NCBI GenBank assembly: GCA_964059195.1
Contig: CAXKWD010000008.1
Span: forward strand, 46,476,002 to 46,540,001
DNA: 64,000 nt
Direction of reading: 5' to 3'
DNA from: Ectobius pallidus
Taxonomy: Eukaryota > Arthropoda > Insecta > Blattodea > Ectobiidae
A model generated the notes under the pieces. The model had not been told where the DNA came from, made no database searches, and saw only the letters and a program-made list of their open reading frames with translations. The translations under genes were made by a program, and so were the position numbers. Below are positions 51,851 through 61,600 of this stretch, piece by piece; within the stretch, counting starts at the first letter, position 1, and every line of letters begins with the position of its first letter.

Positions 51851-52525
51851 CCCTTTCACTGCTAACGACGGAACTGTGACGGCGCGGAGAATGGCACCTA
51901 CGTGTGCTGTTGACGGAACTGTGACGGCCGCGAAGTGGGTGCTATGAACGAGACGATTCCACAAGGCATGGAATTTTTTAACACAGTTTTAACGAAAGGA
52001 TAGTGTCCTGCCATCTATTGGGGTTAGATAGAACTTAATTTCATTGCTTTCCCTGCTCTGTGGTGCAATTTGTATATGAAAATGTGAGGCCTTGCACAAT
52101 GTTGCCGCGAAGTTAGTGCTACAAATAAAACAATTGCTCGTAGAATAAAATTCTTTAACAAGGTTTCAACGAAAGGATAGTGTCCTGCCATCTCTTGGGG
52201 TTAGATAGAAATTATTTTCATTGCTTTCCTTGCCCTGTGGTGCAATCTGTAGACGGAAAAGTGAGGCCTTGCACAATGTTGTGATGTCTGAAGAAGCCAT
52301 TGAACTCACGAGTCATATGACAAGCGGGGATTCACGTCAAGGCCATGGTATGTTCAATTTCAACACAGTCATTGCTTTCACGAGCAAGGAAAAACATTTC
52401 TAACGTGATGACGAAGTTCTGGCGTATTTTAAAACTGCCTTCTTATTTTTCGGGCGCCGAGTGACAGTGAAAATATCTCAGCAAGGAGGGTATGTCAGCT
52501 TGCCAATATCTCAGCAGTGAAAGGG
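51851..52525. mobile_element. piggyBac-like MITE with TTAA target (675 bp)
   Basis: Begins CCCTTTCACTGCT and ends AGCAGTGAAAGGG (13-bp perfect inverted repeats), flanked by TTAA on both sides (51847-51850 and 52526-52529). TTAA targets with CCC tips are diagnostic of piggyBac-type elements. The interior is non-coding and contains two diverged copies of a ~177-bp unit. Confidence 0.82.
51965..52285 (+). repeat. Tandem ~177-bp units inside the MITE
   Basis: AACGAAAGGATAGTGTCCTG occurs at 51991 and 52168, and GTGAGGCCTTGCACAATGTT at about 52086 and 52261. The two units are clearly related but diverged. Confidence 0.75.
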
Positions 52526-52647
52526 TTAATAATGTACACTCCATTGTACACTAGAGTAAACGCAGAACAACTCTGAACCTGAGGCGGGGCAGGCAGAGTC
52601 ACGTGACGAAGTGACAAGCGAGGTTGCTGCGGTGTTGTACAGTTAAC

Positions 52648-53574
52648 GAAACGTGCTGCCTCGCTAAAAAGATGTACTTCACTTATTTCTTTGCGCGCTC
52701 AAAATCTATTACATATAGGTATTTCCTGATATCACCATTAGAAAGCTGTATTTTTTTGGAAGCCCTCTGTCCAAACATCATGTCTGTAGGACGCTCCGTT
52801 CGGAAGATACGAGGGCGGTTCGTAAAGTAAGTTCTGATATCTTTTTTTCAGAAAACCCTTTATTGTAGGGACTTTTATTACACACCAGTGAACAGTACAC
52901 CCTTTAAGCTATTTTTCAACATAATTTCCGCTAACATTCAGACATTTGTCATACCGCTTCACGAGCTTCGAAATTCCTTCTACATAAAACTCTGCCGCCT
53001 GTGCGTGTAGCCGCCCGTTGACGCTCTCCTTGAGCTAGTCATCCGTTTGAAATCGCTGCGATCTGACAGTCCAACGAATTTGTGGAAAATGCTCTGAGAG
53101 TGGAGACATGGTGAAACGGAAATTCTCTCTGATCACTTCATCCATTTTTTCAACAAGTTCAACATTCACAACAGACGGACGGCCACTTCGTTCTTCATCA
53201 TGGACGTTAGTGCGTCCGTTACGAATTTCACGACCTCAACGATGAACCATAGTGTCACTCATAATGTTCCCGTACACTTCAGTAATCTCACGATGAAATG
53301 CTGCCGGTGCCATTTGTTTTTCTCACAGAAATCGTATTACTCCATATACCTCACACTTGGGGGGATCTCTTATCGCTGCGCACATTTCAAACGCCTATAT
53401 TGTTGAGATAAATGGCCGAAAACAATCTCACAGTTATAGTGCCGTGAAGGTAATGAACCAAGCTACACAACGGAACACAGTTCACGATGCTAGCGCCACT
53501 CATTCGCGTGTTGTGAGAGATCGGAACTTACTTTACGAACAGCCCTCGTAGCTCTTATCCTGCAAATGTTAATA
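52648..53574. repeat. Repeat copy B, interrupted by a mariner
   Basis: Same repeat as 51086-51242, with the mariner at 52810-53548 inserted at its TA. After the mariner it resumes GCTCTTATCCTGCAAATGTT. Confidence 0.85.
52810..53548 (-). mobile_element. Mariner deletion derivative (739 bp)
   Basis: Inverted repeats start CGAGGGCGGTTCGTAAAGTA and end TACTTTACGAACAGCCCTCG, with TA on both sides (52808-52809 and 53549-53550). The minus strand encodes an N-terminal piece (ITEVYGNIMS, GREIRNGRTNVHDEERSGRP) joined to a C-terminal piece (LHAQAAEFYVEGISKLVKRY, DKCLNVSGNYVEK). The catalytic middle is missing. The frame also contains stops, so it is a dead internal deletion. Confidence 0.88.
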
Positions 53575-55200
53575 CAAACATCAAAGAGGTCCTTTCTTAT
53601 TTCTACCCTAAAATAATAACACCATCGATGGATTACATTAAGTTTCTGTCTATCTGTTAACATAAACAACAACAAGACCCCTCTCACTTCCACAATAAGA
53701 TACTTCCACCCAGCCACAGATAAAACACAGATGCAGTTTCAGTTTATATGTGTTAGCAATCAAGAGCGTTTCGTGTGTGTTCTTTTGTGAGAATTCAGTG
53801 TCCGTAATAAACCAAAAAAGTGCACATAAGGGGTAGGGGCGGGGACTTTTAGTATGTTTACCTCCTAACTACCCCCAACACATTCCCGAAGAAAAAAATT
53901 CTCCCCCTCTCCATGTCCTCTACAACCTCTTCGTTGACTGGACTATGATACTTTTTGAGAATTTACAGATATCTAATATATAAAATCGAATGTGTATGTA
54001 TGTTTGTTCCCTATACAAATCTACATTTCTTTACCAATGTACACGAAATTTTGCACACATACTCAGTTAAGCCCGGGAAGTAAAGCAGTCAACATTAAAA
54101 TTCAAACAAAATACTCCTTCCCTTGAAAATTATATAATTTCTGAGAATATTATACTGAAAAACATGAAATGATGTTCAGTTCACATGACAACAGTGAATT
54201 GTTTACTGTGATTACATAGGGCCTTGGCAACTATATAGCCTAATGCTGGACTTTAACGAATTATGATTCCATCGATGTAATATATTGGTGAAAATAATTA
54301 CTGAAAATGAAATCCACGAAAATAAAGCACAGTGTGATGTAGTCACATAACTTTCTCTACCCTCGACATAAGAAATATTTACTCACTTCACATTTTGATG
54401 TAGAATAAGAGGTCGTATTGCAGGGACAACTTAAGTGTGTGAGTATGGTGTATCAGAAGTCTGTAAATAATCCTTTCCGCTGATAAGTTATCCATACCTG
54501 TAGGCTTTGTATTAGTTGAGAAATAGGGATGTTTATCATAGTCCCTAAGCATGGGATGGAACATTTTCAGTCCTATGCTCGCAGTATATTATGTCCCGGG
54601 TTTTAGGGGAGGAAAGTATGAAAGTGATACTGCATTTCTCTTTTATTTCAGCCCCGAAACGGTTGTATGGTAACATGAGAATGAGAAATAAAATTTTCCG
54701 TCAAGTCAATACAATCTTATGTAATTTATGTTTCTTCTTATTTCAACCCCTCCCAGGCATGATGTGTAGAAGCAACGGAATGCAGCATTCGACATCCTCT
54801 ATGAACCATAAAAAGCTATAGACCTATCTAGCGTTTTCCTATTTTTTAGGTCATATAAATCCGCCCCCTACTCATGACATTCCACATTCCCAATCTGTTG
54901 TTCCTACGATTTTTAGACTCCCTCAGTGTAGTCCCTACCCGGAGATCCGAACAAGGGACTATTTTACCTCTGAAAAAGTTACACTGATAGGATCCATATA
55001 TCAGGTAGCATTACTTAACAATACCTTTTACTGGAAGAGGTTGTTAGCCTCACACCGATCCCCCAAGCTGGAGGACCACCTCATATGCCATCTGTCTGCG
55101 ACTGCTCATTCAAGATATTCGCAGCTACCCTCCATATCTGGAGGCCATATCCTCTTATCTGCAACCTGAGGACACGCCATGCCATGGTGACAGAGACCCA
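53575..55200. other. Non-coding stretch with possible dispersed repeats
   Basis: No gene supported. 53975-54110 has a GAATGTGTATGTATGTTTGTTC-type phrase and 55040-55200 a GC-richer conserved-looking block (AAGCTGGAGGACCACCTCAT, CTCCATATCTGGAGGCC). Both look like repeat families that I cannot name. Confidence 0.4.
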
Positions 55201-55592
55201 CCCTTTTTTTTTATTTATTTTTTTTTTTTTTTAATACAGATTTATTGGCAGCATGTCTCATTACAGTCGTAATACTACATGCACTGTTTACATTATTTAC
55301 ACTTGTTTTCCTATCATTAGATTACAGTTTACTATTTACATTTCAACTTATACCCTATTATACCACTTATTACTACTCTAAACTGTTCATTTTAATTATT
55401 ACTAACTTACTCTAATTTTTTTTTTTTTTTATCACTTAGAGTTTACTATTTACAATTCAGCTAATATCCTGTTACATTACTTATTACTACTCTAAACTGT
55501 TCATTTTATTTATTGTTGTGATTTAACGTTAATTAATACTATCTTACTATTTTATCATTCTCTTTGTTTAGCACTTCGTAATATACTACTTG

Positions 55593-55780
55593 TCCGTCAC
55601 CGTGGGTGAGTCGGTAGCGCGCCTGCCTTCCACTCCGGCGGCCTGGGTTCGATTCCCGGCCGGGTCGGGGATTTTTCAGTACTGAAAAATCCCTATCCCG
55701 GGTTCAGGACTGGGTAGGTTAAGTCTTAGGTTAAGAAAATGCACATTGTGCGCGATTCCTTAATTATTTATAATGCCTTA
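55593..55780 (+). mobile_element. tRNA-derived SINE
   Basis: The tRNA-like head at 55593-55670 has a box A (GGGTGAGTCGGTAGCGCG) and a perfect box B (GGTTCGATTCC), and a short body of ~110 bp follows. The inverted pair ATTTTTCAGT and ACTGAAAAAT (55671-55690) forms a hairpin directly after the head. It is not a tRNA gene: it lacks a convincing acceptor stem and anticodon arm. Confidence 0.75.
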
Positions 55781-55839
55781 ATTGTTACTTATTTTATATT
55801 ACTACTACCATTTACTCTTATATTGATATTTACACTTCC

Positions 55840-56033
55840 CTAAACGGTTTCGCTTAGTTCTTGCATATTTAATTTATTCACAAATCCTAAAAAGCTTCTT
55901 TTGTGTGTTCTGAAAATTCCATCTTTGCTTATTGGCCATGCCAGCCCACTTCTTGTTACACTTGTTTTAAAAGCTTCTCGCTGAGATTTTAGTTTTGTAC
56001 ACTCAAATATCAAGTGGTCCACTGTTTGGTCAC
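55840..56033 (-). pseudogene. LINE C-terminal zinc region fragment
   Basis: About 60 residues, DHLIFECTKLKSQREAFKTS and onward, ending at the stop at 55840. HLIFEC is the last part of the Cys/His motif that follows the RT of R1/I/Jockey-group LINEs. Everything upstream is missing. Confidence 0.6.
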
Positions 56034-56125
56034 CTATATATATTATATGTGTATAGGTATATATATAAACCTATATATATATATATGTATATATATATAT
56101 ACCTATACACATACATGTATGTACG
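56034..56125. repeat. Palindromic TA-rich microsatellite
   Basis: Runs of TATATA separated by ACCTATA and TATAGGT blocks, so the segment can fold back on itself. Confidence 0.7.
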
Positions 56126-57104
56126 AAGCATAGATTACTTCATAAGTCTATGAATTGAAATTTAAAAATAAAATTTTATTATTTTTAATGAAAGAACACA
56201 TAATTCAACAGTAGGCCTACTCATTAAAAGCAAACCTTAAATCTCATTTTTTAAATTGTACAGAAATTTAATTTCCTTTACATGTGTGACAAAATTTCTT
56301 ACGGGTGTGACAGAGTGCACCCAGATGGAACTAGACCCTATATTATGTACCGGTATGGTACTGTGAATTGAAAATAATTATTTTAATATTCTTGGTCATG
56401 TAAAATGAACATAGAGCTATTCAATATTTTTACCTTTAACTTAAATAAGTTCAGTTTGTACCGGTAACTTCTCCATGCATTCAATGGGTCAATTGTATGT
56501 CATTCTGATACTGAGCTGAAAATTATTTGCAAAGTCTATCTTTAATAATTACTCATTGTGATTTTGATTAGACTTTCTTGACTAAACAAGTTCTGCTTAC
56601 TAGAAAATAATTCATGTTTCTTCTTCTCCTTTCTCTCTCTGTCACGTTCTGCTTCTCTCTCCAACGCCTAATTCTTGTAGGCCTACTTCTCTGGATTTTG
56701 TTCAAAGTATTTCCCTCCACTTTGTGTGTGTGTGTGTGTGTGTGTGAATCTGTGAATTTATCTTCACTGCATAAATTGACTTAACTTGAATTCATTCAAC
56801 TTGGAATTTATTTAATAAGTTAATTAGCCTATTTATTCTCAGTTCTTGAATTAAATATACTGGTATGCTTAAAACAGTAAAAATATATTCATCTAATTCA
56901 TTTTTTATATATAGGCTATACTTCTAAAGTAACTTAATTAGGATTTGTGAGGTCAGCATAAATGCTATTATAGTCTTACAGGTGTGACAGATAATATTTG
57001 TTTCCAATCTGCTTTAATTACAAATCAATCTGTTAGATCTTCATTTAATATTCCAAGCATAACATTAACTGTACTTCTGGAAGGTTACAACTTTTGTTAT
57101 CATA
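56126..57104. other. Non-coding stretch with GT microsatellite
   Basis: No gene supported. (TG)12 at 56723-56746. CTTACGGGTGTGACA at 56298 and CTTACAGGTGTGACA at 56975 are two of three copies of a 15-mer, the third being at 57406. Confidence 0.45.
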
Positions 57105-57374
57105 AATTCCGGGGTGCGCGGGTAAAGAGAGTTAAGTCCACTTTCTTGTTACTGAGAATTAGAGTGACTTAACACACTATACCAGCCCAACATAGCTTTT
57201 GAGATGGATAAACCCAAGAGGCACACATCCATAACTACCGTACAATTTTGAATATGACTTATTGGACTTAATACAAATGTAGAGAACATTTTTATCTATA
57301 ACTCTATGAACATAGCCTATCTCAATTTTTTAGGATGGTGGACTTAACTCTCTTTGCCCGCACACCCACGAATT
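57105..57374. mobile_element. MITE with 37-bp inverted repeats (~270 bp)
   Basis: 57105-57141 and 57338-57374 are inverted repeats with about five mismatches; the inner 16 bases (AGAGAGTTAAGTCCAC) match perfectly. The interior is AT-rich and non-coding. The target duplication is not clear (AATT or nearby), so the superfamily is open. Confidence 0.75.
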
Positions 57375-57859
57375 ATTTTTGTATAAAAAGTATTTGTAAT
57401 TTTTCCTTACGGGTGTGACATATGCCTACATTTGTAATACATTGTTTAAAATAGTAATAGAACTTGCCTGAACTATAAATATTTGTGTGTAAGGGTAAGG
57501 TTCATGAATCTGTGGTTCATTTTAATCATTTCATTTCGAATCTGTATATCCATATGATAGCACAAGATTCAATTTTATTATTTTAATTATAATTTATTTG
57601 GTACATCTAACAATATAATTAAAAATAAAATTATATATTTCATGCAAATTATGCAAAGACGATGTAAGTGTTAATAAATGTAATGTCTAATTTTTATGTT
57701 AAAGAAATTTGGGGTTGAATTAATAAATGTCCACAAAGCCGGGGGCAGTTGCTAGTTTCAATTTGAAAAATTACGGTAAGTCCACACTTTTTATTTCTTC
57801 TTCTGTAGGTTGGCTGTATAGCTTTGTGCTTGTGCATGTTGACATGTTGTTTATTTATC
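57375..57859. other. Non-coding stretch, nothing recognised
   Basis: Very AT-rich. Contains the third copy of the GGTGTGACA 15-mer at 57406-57420. Confidence 0.4.
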
Positions 57860-58500
57860 TCTACTTGTGGAATGTTTGGCCGTTATGACTCCACTGAGTG
57901 TTGTGTGCTGTTGCACAATAAACATGGCTGCATCACCCAGTGTTTGCACCAAAGAAGAACAGCGTGTTATGAATATTGTCATATGCAGAACCATAGCTAA
58001 TTTGCATATGGTTTGCCACTTCATTGACTGTCACTCTTTGGTTTGCTGAATCATGATCGTTGAGCACTTGCTCAATGTTGGCATCACTTGTGGATGTGGA
58101 TGGGCATCCTGTTTTTTCTCATCCTTCACACTTGTCCGACCATTTTTTAACTTTCCAATCCTTTTGTACATGCTTCGCTACATGGTGAAACATTGCCCCC
58201 ATAATGTGTGGAAAGTCTTCGATGGGTTTCGGCTCCTGGTACACCTTCTGATGACAACAAAACAAAAAACAGAAAGAAAAAAAAGGATCACTGCACGCTG
58301 TTCTTCTTTAGTGCAAACGCTGGTCATCACACACAGTCAGACAAACACTTCTTACTGGGCCTATATAGATACAGTAATATCTTTCCTTTGGGAATTCTTT
58401 TGGAGTAGGCCTACTGTTATTCCACTGTTTGTAAAGCGGGGTGTTACTTTTTATGAGGTTGGAGTGATAAAGAGTTAGGGTGCTTCTTTTCATAAAATGG
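57860..58500 (-). pseudogene. Mariner transposase remnant with inverted N-terminal copy
   Basis: The minus strand shows NGRTSVKDEKKQDAHPHP and RVTVNEVANHMQISYGSAYD, the second helix-turn-helix of a mariner transposase, with frameshifts. The N-terminal phrase SVCTKEEQR appears on the plus strand near 57938 and again on the minus strand near 58320, so the start of the gene is present twice in opposite orientation. Long plus-strand frames over this region are the antisense of this remnant. Confidence 0.6.
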
Positions 58501-59357
58501 GGGAGTCCTAAAACTAAGGAGAGGGACCCCTGCTTCCTCTATCTCAAAGCATGGGCAGTACAATCTTTTTACTTCACATATTCAATACACACACATAACT
58601 TTTTTTTTACACTGAAGCATGGGCAATACAATTTCCTCACTTCAGATATCTGTTACACTTACATAACTTTCTCTGTACCATGGCGCACTTGACTCAGGTG
58701 GGAATACTACCTCCACTCCTTCGAGTTTCGCCGACGTCAGCGGGCCTGGCTTTGCACAGAGCTGAATTGCTTTTTTCGGTTCTCCATTATATAAGCGAGG
58801 TAAAAATTCCTTATTTTTTAACTTAAACAATAATAATGAATATGAACTGTATTATTGACTAAATGTACGATTACAAAATCACCTGCTTCAGTGCACAGCT
58901 AACAAATTCAAAGTGGTGGCAAAGAATCACGAGATATAAGAGCAGAAATGACTAAGATTATTGACTGCTAAATTCCATAACATTGTGTTACGAGCAAGAG
59001 GAAATAATTCTTGAAGTTCTTGTGGTAAAATGTCATAACAGAGGCGTTTTATAAAGGGAGGGCCTAAAACAACGCGTCCAAGTTTTATAAATAAGATTAA
59101 ACCACTGTACTGTAAAATGTTCTAAACAGTGGTGCATTTAAATCTCCATGTGTACTGCTGTAAAAGGTATACAGAACATTGTTTTAAATATTAAAATGCA
59201 ACATTTTATAAAAGTAAGCATTGTTATTTGGTCTAGGATGCTAAAATGAAAACTGATTTGCAATTCAAGAGCAACACATGCAATTATGTTGTTAATTTGA
59301 TTTCAAATTACATTGTCAGTTTAATTTTATATTATTTTAATCTTACCAAATTAGTTT
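58501..59357. other. Non-coding stretch, nothing recognised
   Basis: AT-rich with short dispersed duplications near 58560-58680 (CACTTACATAACTTT-like phrases). No gene or element ends identified. Confidence 0.4.
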
Positions 59358-59435
59358 TCTGAGCTAAATGGCTAAGACTGTAGTTTCTTGGACTCACATT
59401 CGGAAGGTCCAAGGTTTAAGTCCCGTCACCGTTTT
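59358..59435 (+). mobile_element. Degenerate tRNA-like SINE head
   Basis: A box-A-like GAGCTAAATGGCTAAGACT and a box-B-like GGTTTAAGTCCC stand at tRNA-like spacing. No body or tail was recognised. Weak. Confidence 0.35.
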
Positions 59436-59661
59436 TTTATATGGTTTCTCCAGTCAAAAGTGCCGTTTGGATATTTACTTACCGTTGTAACTAAAGTTTT
59501 AGCGTGACATTAAAATTTATGTAGAGTCTATTTTGAAGTTATTTAACTGATAATAATAATGTCTGACAATTACCACAATAAGAATCTGCAATCCTATAAG
59601 TTGTACCTATTCAGCAAATAAGAAAGGCAATAAAAAGATAAGAGAAAAATTCAAAGAACTA

Positions 59662-60120
59662 CGAGGGCTATTTTCTTTTCAACCTCTGACGGGGCATAAA
59701 TTGAAGACAAGTGTGAATCACAAAATGGTTTTATTACTAGGAGTCAAGTACAATCACAGCTACTTTTCCACATATTCACCGTAAAGTTTTAAGACACTTG
59801 TCAAATCGGTGCATGAGCTTCCCAACACCCTCTTCATAGAAGGTTGTCGCCAGCATATTGAGGTCTTCACGGCGTCCTGAAGTTCTTTGTTGATGTGGAA
59901 GCACTGTCCTCCCAGATCTTTCTTCATCTAACAATGCAAGATCCCATACTGCTGCGGTAACCCAACAGCTGCTTACTCAGTTTCATTGGTAAGTGTTTGA
60001 TCACCCGGGATACAGCCCAGATATGGCGCCGAGTGACTTTCATCTTTTTCGGCAGCTGAAAAAATAAATTTGCAGCCTCCCGCCATCGGAGGCTGAAAAA
60101 AAATGGCCCTCTTATTTCCA
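59662..60120. pseudogene. Rearranged mariner remnant
   Basis: The left tip ACGAGGGCTATTTTCTTTTC follows TA and matches mariner ends. At 59760-59860 the minus strand encodes the transposase C-terminus (TFYEEGVGKLMHRFDKCLK). At 60005-60060 the plus strand encodes GYSPDMAPSDFHLFRQLK, the region of the third catalytic aspartate. The two parts face opposite ways, so the element has been rearranged. No right tip seen. Confidence 0.7.
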
Positions 60121-60342
60121 CAGTACAATTAAAATTAGTTATAAAGTTGTTGCCAAGTATTTTTGTGTGCTATTAAACAAGTGTTTAAGAGCCAGATACT
60201 TGACAAAGCAGTTTAGTTCGTAATTATGACTTTAGTTTTACAGCATTAAATATTCTGAATGGAATGGTTCTCCCCCCCTGCTCTCTCGCTCTCTCTCTCT
60301 CTTTATTTGTTATAATTTTAATCTTTTTTTTCTTTGTTTCAG
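60121..60342 (+). other. Intron sequence before the DOCK exon
   Basis: AT-rich with a (CT)n run at 60285-60304. It ends in a strong polypyrimidine tract and acceptor (TTTTTTTTCTTTGTTTCAG, 60324-60342). Confidence 0.6.
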
Positions 60343-60426
60343 CTGTATACAATTGGAGAGGAGAGACTCGATATGGACTTCCTCTGGAAATTGGAGAGAC
60401 TGTACAAATCCTCGAAGAATGTACTG
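60343..60426 (+). CDS. spg: Host exon: SH3 domain of a DOCK3/4-type protein (sponge)
   Basis: An 84-base exon between a strong acceptor (polypyrimidine tract then CAG) and a donor G|GTATGT. The frame starts with the last two bases of a codon, and translation gives VYNWRGETRYGLPLEIGETV then QILEECTG. This corresponds to the N-terminal SH3 of DOCK family exchange factors: vertebrate DOCK3/4 have the same YGL-LEIG-TVQILE pattern directly before GW. DOCK3/4 proteins activate Rac/Rap through a C-terminal DHR2 domain; the SH3 binds ELMO and controls activity. Neighbouring exons are not in view: upstream is transposon-filled intron, and downstream a SINE and an RTE LINE follow. The exon is complete and undamaged, and it is easily missed because it is so short. 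Gene family is firm; choice of sponge over other DOCKs is likely, not certain. Confidence 0.82.
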
Positions 60427-60580
60427 GTATGTTTTAATTATACTTACATTTAATATGTATAAGAAGCAAAACTATTTTCAGAACTTCTTGTACAGAAGTA
60501 AGAGTGTTAAAAGTAAAATTGAAGAGATGCCCTGAGAAACGAGTTAACCCTCAATTTTTATTATTATTATTATTATTATT

Positions 60581-60885
60581 GTCCGCTGGTGTGGTCTTGT
60601 GGTTAGCGTCGCTGATTACAGATCCGTCGGCCCGGGTTCGATTCCCGGTACCTCCTCGGATTTTTCTGAGGTAGGGAGGTCTGGTAGGGGTGCACTTAGC
60701 CTCGTGATTCAAAATTGAGGAGCTACTTGATAGAGAAGTAGCGGCTCCGGTCAAGAAAACCACCATTAACGCCGTGGGTGTCGGCATGCTGACCACATGC
60801 CCCCCAAACCTGCCATCTGTCTACGGGAGATGATGCAGCGGTCGGATGGTAAGCCAAGTCCCTCCAGGGATGTAGTGCCACGGAG

Positions 60886-60930
<45 letters not shown>
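60581..60930 (+). mobile_element. tRNA-derived SINE with (ATT)n tail
   Basis: The head has box A (TGGTCTTGTGGTTAGCG) and a perfect box B (GGTTCGATTCC, about 60635). A ~230-bp unique body ends CCACGGAGT at about 60886, then (ATT)n to 60930. (ATT)n also precedes the element at 60560-60580. It lies between the DOCK exon and the 3' end of the RTE LINE. Confidence 0.82.
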
Positions 60931-60932
<2 letters not shown>

Positions 60933-60959
60933 TCCGTTTCACCCAACTTTGGGGTACGT

Positions 60960-61600
60960 TGAATCAATCACTTCTTAATGTTTTGTGTTTTAATTTTAGC
61001 CCAGTATTGCTTCATTCTTTCTGATCTTGCTTTTCTCTCGTCTTCACTGATCTGAATCATTCGTTTGGTTTTGATTTTGACTTGGAACCTCACTTTCTTG
61101 ACTTTGGTTATTTTTTTTGCAGTTTTATCTATGAGCATTTTTTCTGTGATTTTGAGTTCTTTTAAGTCCTACTCCGTTTCTCCGTTGCGAAAATATTCAA
61201 AGATTTTTTTGGTCAGTCTATTTGGGTCCATTCTGAGGATGTGTCCATAAAAATCAATTCTTCTTTTTCTAATTGAGTCCGAGAATTTTTCAGTCTTTTG
61301 GTATAGTGTTTCGTTTCTGATATGGATTAGTTTGTTGTTATGGAACTTAGGGCCTAGGATTTTCCTTAATATCTTTCTTTCTTTGATCTCAAGTCTTTCA
61401 ATTGGACCATGATTAGTGATGGACAGTGTTTCGGCTGCGTATAGGGCTTCTGGTTTGATTACCGTGTTATAGTGTCTTATTTTTGCATTCCATGAGAGAG
61501 ATTTTTTGTTATATGTGTTTTTGGTTAGTTGGAAGGCCAGTTCAATTTTATTTCTTCTAGATTCTATTGCCTTTTTCTCAAGGGCATTCCAGCTGATCCA
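60960..61600 (-). pseudogene. RTE LINE C-terminal region, shifted frame
   Basis: In another frame than the RT, the minus strand reads NTYNKKSLSWNAKIRHYNTV, TLSITNHGPIERLEIKERKI, RRIDFYGHILRMDPNR and the closing SERMKQYWAKIK. These are the thumb and C-terminal motifs of RTE-type proteins. An in-frame stop lies within the piece (near 61170). Confidence 0.7.

Larger units (their letters stand above)
55203..56033 (-). mobile_element. 3' fragment of a LINE, carrying a SINE
   Basis: The minus-strand element ends in a poly(A) run (plus-strand T-tract 55203-55232) and starts, truncated, near 56033. Its 3' untranslated part is interrupted by a tRNA-derived SINE at ~55593-55780. Confidence 0.6.

Noticed and set aside
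55593..55670. A genuine tRNA gene
   Set aside because: Boxes A and B are good but the arms do not form a full cloverleaf and a SINE body follows. The same holds for 60581-60655.
58053..58478. 141-codon hydrophobic frame
   Set aside because: It is the antisense of a decayed mariner transposase (RVTVNEVANHMQ-type motifs on the minus strand).
60353..60535. 60-codon frame starting inside the DOCK exon
   Set aside because: Wrong frame relative to the SH3 coding sequence. It runs across the donor site into the intron.
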